Shown here one piece after another: positions 1 through 5,148 of a stretch of 5,148 bases of DNA. Each line of letters starts with the position of its first letter. The first letter of the stretch is position 1. Source of the DNA: JBOFLO01 sp051657905 (GTDB lineage Bacteria; Patescibacteriota; Gracilibacteria; UBA1369); the NCBI GenBank assembly GCA_051657905.1, contig JBOFLO010000065.1:1-5148 (forward strand). Direction: 5' to 3'. Below the pieces are notes generated by a model that searched no databases, was not told where the DNA came from, and worked only from the letters and a program-made list of their open reading frames with translations. A program made the position numbers and the translations under genes.

Positions 1-1
1 T

Positions 2-1405
2 GCCGAAAAAGTTGTGGATTTAGTTTTCGATTTATTCGTAAAATTAGGCGCAACTGACGAACAATTGGATTTCCCAATTATTTACGCCATCGGTCGTGAA
101 GGTATCGCTAAATACAATTTTGACGATGAAAGTAAGGATTTATCTCCACTTTTCGATACAGTTCTAAAGCATGTCCCACTTTTCGATGAAAAATTAGAAT
201 CAGAACCTCTGCAAATGCAAGTAATGAACCTTAGTTATGACGACTATATCGGTCGTATCGCTATTGGTAGAATTACTAAAGGTAAAGTAAAAACTGGTTC
301 TACTGTAACTGTTTGTAAAGTTGATGGAACTCAAAAAACTGGCCGTGTTACTAAATTATTCATTTTCGAAGGTATTCGCCAAAAAGAAGTTCAAGAAGCT
401 TCCGCAGGTGAAATCGTCGCTTTAGCAGGGTTTGCCGACATTACTATCGGTGAAACAATCGCCGATTCATCAAATCCAGTTGCCTTACCATTGCTACAAA
501 TTGACGAGCCAACTCTTTCCATGAATTTCTTGGTAAACAATTCCCCTTTCGCCGGTAAAGAAGGGAAATTCGTTACTACCAGACATATTAAAGACCGTTT
601 AGATAAAGAACTTCAAACTAACGTTGGTCTTAAAGTAGAGCAAATCGACGGAACTGACGGTTATAAGGTTTCCGGACGTGGTGAATTGCATCTTTCCGTT
701 TTATTGGAAAGCATGCGTCGTGAAGGTTTCGAATTACAGGTTTCTCAACCGGAAGTAATTATGAAAACTTCTGAAACTGGCGACAAACAAGAGCCAATTG
801 AACAAGTAATTATTAATGTACCTGAAGAATTTGCCGGTACAGTTATTGAAAAATTAGGTCGTCGCAAAGGTGAAATGAAAGATCTACAAGCTGAAAACGG
901 CATTACTCGTATGGAATACGAAATTCCTACCCGTGGTTTACTTGGTTTCCGTAGTGAATTTATTATGGATACTAAAGGTGAAGGTTTACTTGATCATAGT
1001 TTCCTTAAATACGATTCTTACAAAGGAGCAATCGCTCAAAGAAATAATGGTGTATTGATTTCCGCTGAAAACGGAACTGCCGTTGGTTTCGCCCTTTGGA
1101 ATTTACAAGAAAGAGGTATTATCTTCATTCATCCAACAACTCCGGTTTATACAGGTATGATTATCGGTGAAAATTCTCGTGCTGAGGATTTAGTAGTAAA
1201 TCCATGTAAAGAAAAGAAATTAAGTAATATGCGTACTAGTGGTGCGGATGAAGCAATTAAATTAATCCCACCTCGCGAAGTTACTTTGGAAACAGCTTTA
1301 GAATATATTCAACAAGATGAATTGGTTGAAATCACTCCAAAGAGCATTCGTCTACGTAAAAAACACCTTACAGAAACTGATCGCAAACGTTTCGGAAATA
1401 AATAA
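2..1405 (+). CDS. typA: Translational GTPase TypA/BipA, 5'-truncated by the window edge
   Basis: Ribosome-associated GTPase of the EF-G/LepA superfamily, known to act in ribosome assembly and stress adaptation in the cytoplasm. The frame is open from base 2 and gives 467 residues; full-length TypA is about 600, so roughly the first 140, with the P-loop, switch regions and NKxD, lie upstream. The GTG at 14 is an internal Val, not a start. The visible part begins at the end of the G domain (VFDLFVKLGATDEQLDFP). It continues through the beta-barrel domain II (DDYIGRIAIGRITKGKVK), EF-G-like domain III (NNSPFAGKEGKFVT, VSGRGELHLSVL, MRREGFELQVS), domain V (PTRGLLGFRSEF) and the TypA-specific C-terminal domain (RNNGVLIS, KKLSNMRTSGADEA, ELVEITPKSIRLRKKHLT). 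All these blocks match E. coli and B. subtilis TypA as I remember them. One oddity is the G5 loop, AIGRE where SAL-type residues are usual. Glycine codons are mostly GGT, suggesting high expression. No terminator follows; a new promoter begins seven bases after the stop. Confidence 0.97.
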   Translation, partial: AEKVVDLVFDLFVKLGATDEQLDFPIIYAIGREGIAKYNFDDESKDLSPLFDTVLKHVPLFDEKLESEPLQMQVMNLSYDDYIGRIAIGRITKGKVKTGSTVTVCKVDGTQKTGRVTKLFIFEGIRQKEVQEASAGEIVALAGFADITIGETIADSSNPVALPLLQIDEPTLSMNFLVNNSPFAGKEGKFVTTRHIKDRLDKELQTNVGLKVEQIDGTDGYKVSGRGELHLSVLLESMRREGFELQVSQPEVIMKTSETGDKQEPIEQVIINVPEEFAGTVIEKLGRRKGEMKDLQAENGITRMEYEIPTRGLLGFRSEFIMDTKGEGLLDHSFLKYDSYKGAIAQRNNGVLISAENGTAVGFALWNLQERGIIFIHPTTPVYTGMIIGENSRAEDLVVNPCKEKKLSNMRTSGADEAIKLIPPREVTLETALEYIQQDELVEITPKSIRLRKKHLTETDRKRFGNK

Positions 1406-1411
1406 ACTTAA

Positions 1412-1440
1412 TTGACAAACAAGAGCTTATCAGCTTAAAT
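1412..1440 (+). promoter_or_regulatory. Sigma70-type promoter for the basic H1-like gene
   Basis: A perfect -35 box TTGACA (1412-1417) is followed by a 17-base spacer and the -10-like TTAAAT (1435-1440, 4 of 6 matches). The predicted start of transcription is near 1447, leaving a leader of about 27 bases before the ATG at 1474. It sits in the 68-base gap after typA, so the small gene can be transcribed on its own and possibly also by read-through from typA. GAGG at 1444-1447 is too far from the ATG to be a ribosome binding site. Confidence 0.7.
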
Positions 1441-1473
1441 ACTGAGGCCTAAAAGAAGCATTAATTACCAACT

Positions 1474-1770
1474 ATGTCTAATAAACACACCAATCATCAA
1501 CACGGTCTACACACCATGAACGCCACTAGACCAAAGAGCAAATTAAGAAAAAGAAAGAATAAAGCTGGCGCTAAAGTACGTAAAGTAAGCTTACTTGAAG
1601 CTTTACATGAAGCTAGATACGGCAAAAAAGTAACAAAAACTATTGTTAAGAAAACTACTGCTCAAAAGGGCGTAGCTAAAAAAGCTAAAGCTGAAAAGAA
1701 AGCCGCTAAAGCTCCTGCTACTAAAAAACCAGCAGCTAAAGCCAAGAAAACAGCTACTAAAAAGGCTTAA
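1474..1770 (+). CDS. Small Lys/Ala-rich histone H1-like basic protein
   Basis: A 98-residue protein with 32 Lys/Arg, only three Glu and no Asp, Cys, Trp or Phe. Three parts can be seen. Residues 1-14 are His-rich (His 5, 8, 10, 13). Residues 19-52 are a basic segment with a short likely helix (VSLLEALHEARYGKK). Residues 63-98 are a low-complexity tail of Lys, Ala, Pro and Thr (for example KKPAAKAKKTATKKA), like the C-terminal tails of histone H1 and of bacterial H1-like proteins. Such proteins generally bind DNA or RNA without strong sequence specificity, so a nucleoid or ribosome-associated role is inferred, not shown. The ATG at 1474 is chosen because it lies 33 bases after the -10 box; an internal ATG at 1516 would remove the His-rich head. 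Neither has a Shine-Dalgarno. The gene has its own promoter and a strong terminator, so it forms a separate unit. I do not recognise the 19-52 segment as a named family. Confidence 0.85.
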   Translation: MSNKHTNHQHGLHTMNATRPKSKLRKRKNKAGAKVRKVSLLEALHEARYGKKVTKTIVKKTTAQKGVAKKAKAEKKAAKAPATKKPAAKAKKTATKKA

Positions 1771-1788
1771 TCTCTCATTTAACATCTC

Positions 1789-1822
1789 AAAAAACTGCCT
1801 CGATTCGTCCAGGCAGTTTTTT
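1789..1822 (+). terminator. Strong intrinsic terminator after the H1-like gene
   Basis: The arms AAAAAACTGCCT (1789-1800) and AGGCAGTTTTTT (1811-1822) are perfectly complementary over 12 base pairs, with a 10-base loop. The 3' arm ends in a run of six T. It begins 18 bases after the stop codon of the basic protein gene. The matching A-run on the 5' side could also let it stop transcription from the other strand, but no minus-strand gene is present here. Confidence 0.93.
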
Positions 1823-1869
1823 ATTTGTTCAAAATCTGCCTTTTCATTCCTAATCGAGCCGTTTCACCC

Positions 1870-1898
1870 TTCGCAAAAAGGCCAAAATATGTTAAAAT
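1870..1898 (+). promoter_or_regulatory. Extended -10 promoter for the mgtC-ftsQ-sbp unit
   Basis: A -35-like TTCGCA (1870-1875, 4 of 6) is followed by a 17-base spacer and TAAAAT (1893-1898, 5 of 6). TG at 1890-1891 makes an extended -10 (TGTTAAAAT). Transcription would start near 1905, leaving an A-rich leader of about 23 bases before the ATG at 1928. It lies just downstream of the terminator at 1789-1822, which insulates it from the gene before. No other clear promoter is seen before ftsQ or sbp. Confidence 0.7.
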
Positions 1899-1927
1899 AA
1901 CAAGATAAATAAAAATAAAACTTTTGT

Positions 1928-3310
1928 ATGGGTATCGAACTCGATATAAATCAAACCATTCTTAAATTATTCGTAGCCACTGTAGTGGGCGGAGTAATCG
2001 GCTTGGAAAGAGAAAAAAACAAGCAAGCAAGCAAAGAGCATGGACCAATTGGTATACGTACAGAAATTCTTTTTTCTATTTTTGGGGCAATTTCCATTTT
2101 ACTCAGTCAAATTTCCAATGGTGCAATTTTCTTTTTCTGCTTTTTAACTGCAGTCATCTTCCTCTGCTTCCCGATGATCTGGTCCGTCAAACAAAATTCC
2201 CATTTAAATATCAAAACCTCTCTCAGCTCCATCATTGCCTTTTTATTGGGAAGTTTGAGCATGTTAGGTGAAATACGCTTGGCCTTGGTTACAGCTATTG
2301 CCGTTACATTGATTCTGTCCATGAAATACGTTTTCACCCGTGCCGCCAGCACTATTTCCTATACTGAAATAATTGACGGTTTAAAATTCATCATTATCGC
2401 TTTCATTATCCTACCTTTCCTACCCAATCAAGCCTATGACGTTCAAGTTTTAGCTTATTTGCAAATCGGGCCGGAAATGTTTGTCGACCCAGTCAATATG
2501 CTAGCCACTTGCGAACCGGTAGCCTGCGATGTCTTAAATCCCTACCGAATTTGGCTTTTAATAGTAGTTATCTCCGGTATTAACTTCTTAGGATACATTC
2601 TGGTCAAAGCATTTGGGCAAAACAAAGGTTACAGCTTTACTGGTTTAATCGGCGGATTTTATTCCAGCACGGTTACTTCTTTGACTTTAAGTTCCATCAG
2701 TAAAACTCAAACTCATTTAAAAGCTCCTTTTATAGCTGGTATCACTTTGGCCTGCGCCACCAGTTTTTTCAAAATGTTTATTTTGATCAAAGCTCTAAAC
2801 AATCAATTATTCGACCGCATTGTACCAGGGATGTTAGCCATGTTTTTCTATTTACTGCTCACGGGCGCATTGGTTTATGCAATTTCCAATCGCAAGCATA
2901 AAGAAAGCAAAAAAACTAAAAATTTAGAAAAAGCCTCCAAAAAAATCATCGAAATAAAATCCCCACTTAACTTAGGTAAAGCTTTTAAATTGGCCGCCAT
3001 AGTTGTGACCACACTTATCTTAGCTAATCTAATTTTAACCTTTGCCGATATTAACTGGTATTACATCTTAGCAGCCTTAATGGCTTTCTTTGCAGTTGAT
3101 GATCCAATTATCGTTTCCACTTCGGAAATCGCCGGAAAAGCCATCGGCTTGGATGTGGCAAAAAATATTATCCTCGGAGTTATTTATCTAAACATGCTTC
3201 AAAAAGTAGCCACCATGTACTTTTTTGGAAATAGAAAATTAACCAAGTCTTTGGCACTCATTTTTGGCGGCCTTCTGCTTGTCACTATCAGCGCTTTGCT
3301 ATATCTTTAA
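1928..3310 (+). CDS. MgtC/SapB family membrane protein with DUF4010 C-terminal domain
   Basis: A 460-residue polytopic inner-membrane protein. The N-terminal part is MgtC/SapB-like: a first hydrophobic helix ends in the family signature GGVIGLEREK (21-30), followed by GIRTEILFSIFGAISILLS (42-60) and more membrane segments to about residue 136. The second half fits DUF4010: KFIIIAFIILPFLP (153-166), LNPYRIWLLIVVISGINFLGY (203-223), the conserved GLIGGFYSSTVTSLTLSSIS (239-258), then further membrane segments with ALMAFFAVDDPIIVSTSEIAG (383-403). Between residues 172 and 202 is an insertion-like segment containing Cys195 and Cys200 that I do not expect in the family. A Lys-rich loop (321-345) separates late helices. 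MgtC itself is linked to magnesium stress and virulence, but proteins of this two-domain type have no settled function; substrate or partner is unknown. The start ATG lies 29 bases after the -10 box, without a Shine-Dalgarno. ftsQ follows 32 bases after the stop with no terminator, so the genes are probably co-transcribed. Confidence 0.85.
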   Translation: MGIELDINQTILKLFVATVVGGVIGLEREKNKQASKEHGPIGIRTEILFSIFGAISILLSQISNGAIFFFCFLTAVIFLCFPMIWSVKQNSHLNIKTSLSSIIAFLLGSLSMLGEIRLALVTAIAVTLILSMKYVFTRAASTISYTEIIDGLKFIIIAFIILPFLPNQAYDVQVLAYLQIGPEMFVDPVNMLATCEPVACDVLNPYRIWLLIVVISGINFLGYILVKAFGQNKGYSFTGLIGGFYSSTVTSLTLSSISKTQTHLKAPFIAGITLACATSFFKMFILIKALNNQLFDRIVPGMLAMFFYLLLTGALVYAISNRKHKESKKTKNLEKASKKIIEIKSPLNLGKAFKLAAIVVTTLILANLILTFADINWYYILAALMAFFAVDDPIIVSTSEIAGKAIGLDVAKNIILGVIYLNMLQKVATMYFFGNRKLTKSLALIFGGLLLVTISALLYL

Positions 3311-3342
3311 TGCATCTTTAGCCAAGTAGCAGCAAAGTTTTG

Positions 3343-4332
3343 ATGGGCCTTTTCAAAAGAAAAAACAAATCGCATGCGCCGGGCGCTTCTTCCAATCAGC
3401 GCAGTAAATTTTTCAAGAACAAAAAAAAGCCTACTGGCCGTATTTCCATTGCCAAAAATAAATCCCCGTACTTAGGCAAAACCATTTTCCCCAAGTTAAA
3501 AAAACGCCAGAAAGTTAGGAAAAGTTCCTCCATGATTTTGCCACCAGGCCGACTCAAACCTAGTAATTTTTATTTTCTCAAAAAAATCCTCATTGGCTTG
3601 CTTAGTATATTTATTATCGGCGGATTAAGTTACTTTGCCTTTTTCACCGATTTTTTCCTGATCAACGAATATCACGTCTACGAAGATGAAATTGAAATCA
3701 CCAACAATCTCCCCTTAAACGGCTTAATAACCGACAGCTTAGCCAACGAAAATATCCTGCTTTACAATGACGAAGTATTAAAATTAGCAATTTTAGAACA
3801 AAATCCGGAATATGAATTTATCTATATAAACAAAGTTCTCCCAAGCACTATTGAAGTAGAACTGGAAAAATACCCTCAAGCTGCCAATATTTTAAACGAA
3901 GTTCGCACTCCGGAAGGCCTTAATCTGGTCAAAAAATTCATTATCAACACCAATGGCTTGATTATCAAAGAAAATGAAGAAAACGCCGAATTACCATATA
4001 TAAAAATCAGCACCGAAAACTCCTTCCAGCTCAATACTTTACCAATAGAAAGAGACAATCTCGACAAGATTATTAAGTTAATTAACCTCTTTGAGGAGAA
4101 ATTTGGTATTGAGGTGATTGAGGCCGTTTATTTGAAAAAAGCTCGCGAATTACATCTCCGCACTGCTAAAGAATTCACCGTTTGGCTTGATCTAACCAAG
4201 GAAATATTACCGCAAATTGACAAGCTGAAAATGGCTCTACCTAAACTTGATATTTACAATACTCCACTGGACTATATAGACTTAAGAATATCTGGAATTG
4301 ACGCCGAAAAAGTAATTTTTAAACGTCGCTAA
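3343..4332 (+). CDS. ftsQ: FtsQ/DivIB-like cell division protein
   Basis: A 329-residue bitopic membrane protein, probably the FtsQ/DivIB component that with FtsL and FtsB regulates septal peptidoglycan synthesis. Residues 1-81 form a cytoplasmic tail with 25 Lys/Arg and no Asp or Glu. One transmembrane helix follows (about 82-102). The outer part starts with a POTRA-like region (about 104-175; VLPSTIEVELEKYPQA is the typical POTRA end, where a Pro-Ser/Thr precedes the last strand). The beta domain contains INTNGLII (201-208, the usual 'D-x-x-G' strand), a segment ending in EILPQIDKLKMAL, and the diagnostic ending YIDLRISG...KVIFK (311-327). Sequence identity to well-known FtsQ proteins looks low, so the call rests on architecture, these motifs and the neighbouring sbp gene. 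I chose ATG at 3343; a TTG just before it at 3340 is possible and adds one residue. No Shine-Dalgarno is visible. Glycine codons are mostly GGC, unlike typA. Confidence 0.85.
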   Translation: MGLFKRKNKSHAPGASSNQRSKFFKNKKKPTGRISIAKNKSPYLGKTIFPKLKKRQKVRKSSSMILPPGRLKPSNFYFLKKILIGLLSIFIIGGLSYFAFFTDFFLINEYHVYEDEIEITNNLPLNGLITDSLANENILLYNDEVLKLAILEQNPEYEFIYINKVLPSTIEVELEKYPQAANILNEVRTPEGLNLVKKFIINTNGLIIKENEENAELPYIKISTENSFQLNTLPIERDNLDKIIKLINLFEEKFGIEVIEAVYLKKARELHLRTAKEFTVWLDLTKEILPQIDKLKMALPKLDIYNTPLDYIDLRISGIDAEKVIFKRR

Positions 4333-4334
4333 TG
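4330..4334 (+). promoter_or_regulatory. TAATG stop-start overlap coupling ftsQ to sbp
   Basis: The stop codon TAA of ftsQ (4330-4332) shares its last A with the ATG of the next gene (4332-4334). There is no Shine-Dalgarno before this ATG, so re-initiation by ribosomes ending ftsQ is the likely way sbp is translated. This is an inference from the overlap. Confidence 0.75.
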
Positions 4335-4688
4335 ATTTGGGCATTTTTGGGAATTTTCATCGGAATTATCTTCGGGTTTAGCCTTAATTTCTCTATTCCC
4401 GCCGAATTAACCAAATACTCCGCCGTAATCATTATGGGTATTTTAGATGCACTTTTCGGAGCAATTCGTGCTGAAACCACCGACAATCAATTTGACGGCA
4501 TTATTTTCATCAGCGGCTTGCTTTTCAACATAATTCTCTCCGTAGTAATCACCATTCTGGGCGATAAACTAGGCCTAGACCTCTACCTAGCCGCCGCCTT
4601 CGTATTCACCTTCAGAATTTTCACCAATGTAGGTGCCACCCGCCGCAAATTACTGGATGAATACCTAGCCAGCAAAAAGAAAACCTAA
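4332..4688 (+). CDS. sbp: Small basic membrane protein (SBP, DUF1290 family)
   Basis: A 118-residue membrane protein with about four hydrophobic segments (roughly 2-20, 29-46, 56-77, 83-98) and a basic tail (RRKLLDEYLASKKKT). It follows the B. subtilis Sbp pattern almost block by block as I recall it: a Gly-rich first helix, then an Ile-Pro motif (SIPAELTKYS), LDALFGAIRA (38-47), FISGLLFNIILS (59-70), LGLDLYLAAAFVF (80-92) and an RR-x-LL motif near the end. The length also agrees with the family. In B. subtilis sbp sits in the divIB-ylxW-ylxX-sbp-ftsA-ftsZ region; its exact function is unknown, but it is conserved in division clusters. Here it directly follows ftsQ with a one-base overlap, which supports both calls. 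ylxW- and ylxX-like genes are absent between them, and no ftsA follows in this window. This appears to be the last gene of the unit that starts at 1928. Confidence 0.9.
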   Translation: MIWAFLGIFIGIIFGFSLNFSIPAELTKYSAVIIMGILDALFGAIRAETTDNQFDGIIFISGLLFNIILSVVITILGDKLGLDLYLAAAFVFTFRIFTNVGATRRKLLDEYLASKKKT

Positions 4689-4726
4689 ATCAGCCAGCCG
4701 AAATAAGGGTTTTTGAGCTTAGACAA

Positions 4727-4755
4727 TTGTTTTTTAGGCGTTTTTTTGGTATAAT
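4727..4755 (+). promoter_or_regulatory. Extended -10 promoter for the last gene
   Basis: A perfect TATAAT (4750-4755) is preceded by TG at 4747-4748, giving the extended form TGGTATAAT. Seventeen bases upstream is a weak -35, TTGTTT (4727-4732, 3 of 6), an acceptable partner for an extended -10. Transcription would start near 4762, leaving an A-rich leader of about 27 bases before the ATG at 4789. The spacer contains a T-run (4741-4747). Confidence 0.8.
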
Positions 4756-4788
4756 TTACTTAAATCAAAAATTTAAACAAAAATACCA

Positions 4789-5148
4789 ATGTCCAAGTCG
4801 TCTAAAATTGCGCTGCTCAAAGAAATCCTGGAAAGCGCTGAATCCTCCATCCGTTCGGCCAAACAAATGCTTAATGAAATCATTGGGCAAGACGGTACTT
4901 CTCAATTTGCCAAAATGGCCGAGAAAGTTGGTTCCGCCAAAGTTCATGAAGGACAACAAATCATCATTGAAGGTGTTTTTGATGGCCAAAATATGGTTGG
5001 ACCGGACAAAAAAGTTTATTCCGTTCCTGCTAACTACGCTTCAAAATCTAAGCTAGTACCTGGTGACATTCTAAAACTTACCATCACTGAAGATGGAACT
5101 TTCCTTTACAAACAAATCGGTCCGGTCGAAAGAAAGAAAATCGTTGGT
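4789..5148 (+). CDS. Conserved patescibacterial-type protein of unknown function, 3'-truncated
   Basis: The frame is open from ATG 4789 to the last base, giving 120 residues with no stop; the C-terminus lies outside the window. Residues 1-33 form an amphipathic, Ser-rich helix (KIALLKEILESAESSIRSAK), followed by a polar linker. A beta-rich domain comes next: IIIEGVFDGQNMVGPDKKVY (58-77), VPANYASKSKLVPGDILKLT (79-98) and a strand pair ending in FLYKQIGPVERKKIVG (105-120). The 'GD-x-LKL-x-I-x-x-DG' pattern suggests a small barrel, perhaps nucleic-acid or ribosome binding, but I cannot assign a fold or function. From memory, similar proteins of near 200 residues recur in Patescibacteria, annotated as hypothetical and sometimes doubtfully as ribosomal protein L7/L12; I could not check this, and the sequence does not look like L7/L12 to me. 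The strong promoter suggests good expression. The start is set by its 33-base distance from TATAAT; no Shine-Dalgarno is present. Confidence 0.85.
   Translation, partial: MSKSSKIALLKEILESAESSIRSAKQMLNEIIGQDGTSQFAKMAEKVGSAKVHEGQQIIIEGVFDGQNMVGPDKKVYSVPANYASKSKLVPGDILKLTITEDGTFLYKQIGPVERKKIVG

Noticed and set aside
1425..1438. Short direct repeat AGCTTA-TC-AGCTTA inside the promoter spacer and -10 region
   Set aside because: Two six-base copies are not enough to claim a regulator site and nothing similar was seen at the other promoters.
1603..1785. Minus-strand open frame of 60 residues, Ser/Phe-rich
   Set aside because: It is the reverse complement of the Lys/Ala-rich tail of the basic protein; its composition is explained by that and it lacks a promoter or recognisable motif.
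2107..2352. Minus-strand open frame of 81 residues
   Set aside because: It lies wholly within the MgtC/DUF4010 gene, whose frame has clear family motifs; nothing supports antisense coding.
3876..4067. Minus-strand open frame of 63 residues
   Set aside because: It is contained in ftsQ and shows no family features.
4680..4714. Possible weak terminator after sbp: AAAACC (4680-4685) pairing with GGTTTT (4708-4713) followed by T
   Set aside because: The stem is only six base pairs, mostly A-T, with a loop of 22 bases and overlap with the stop codon. It is too weak to call, though the sbp transcript must end somewhere near here or run on.
4724..4731. Palindrome ACAATTGT just at the -35 region of the last promoter
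   Set aside because: Eight bases of A/T-rich palindrome can easily occur by chance; no second copy was seen that would suggest an operator.
4765..4989. Minus-strand open frame of 74 residues
   Set aside because: It is antisense to the start of the last gene and has no support of its own.
4727..5056. Plus-strand open frame of 109 residues before and across the last gene
   Set aside because: It would start in the promoter and overlaps the frame from ATG 4789, which has coherent protein motifs. Its translation is low-quality, rich in Lys, Phe and Arg without domains.

Overview
This window comes from a moderately AT-rich bacterial chromosome, most likely a member of the Candidate Phyla Radiation (Patescibacteria). 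That placement is an inference. It rests on the last gene, which looks like a protein I associate with patescibacterial genomes, on the lack of Shine-Dalgarno sequences, on tight gene packing, and on a Lys/Ala-rich histone-H1-like protein. All five visible stop codons are TAA, and no gene needs UGA read as an amino acid. There are no RNA genes, mobile elements, CRISPR arrays or long repeats. All six genes lie on the + strand.

Layout: (1) 2-1405 is the C-terminal three quarters of the translational GTPase TypA/BipA; its nucleotide-binding motifs lie before the window. (2) A near-consensus promoter at 1412-1440 drives a 98-residue, very basic protein (1474-1770), which ends at a strong intrinsic terminator (1789-1822). 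(3) A second promoter with an extended -10 (1870-1898) opens a three-gene unit: an MgtC/SapB-DUF4010 membrane protein (1928-3310), an FtsQ/DivIB-like division protein (3343-4332) and a DUF1290 small basic membrane protein (4332-4688). The last two overlap by one base in TAATG. (4) A third promoter, also extended -10 (4727-4755), drives a conserved protein of unknown function (4789-5148) that runs off the right edge.

How the genes fit together: the ftsQ-sbp pair is the recognisable remnant of the Firmicutes-type divIB-...-sbp-ftsA-ftsZ division cluster. Here it follows a membrane transporter-like gene instead of murein genes, and no ftsA or ftsZ follows within the window. typA, the basic protein and the last gene look like well-expressed housekeeping functions (translation, possible nucleoid or RNA binding, unknown).

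The window is mostly ordinary housekeeping sequence. The points most worth a second look are the uncharacterised last gene, the acid-free basic tail of FtsQ, the His-rich head on the H1-like protein, the Cys-containing insertion in the MgtC/DUF4010 protein, the altered G5 loop of TypA, and the uniform promoter-to-start geometry without Shine-Dalgarno sites. I see no convincing sign of a new multi-gene system.
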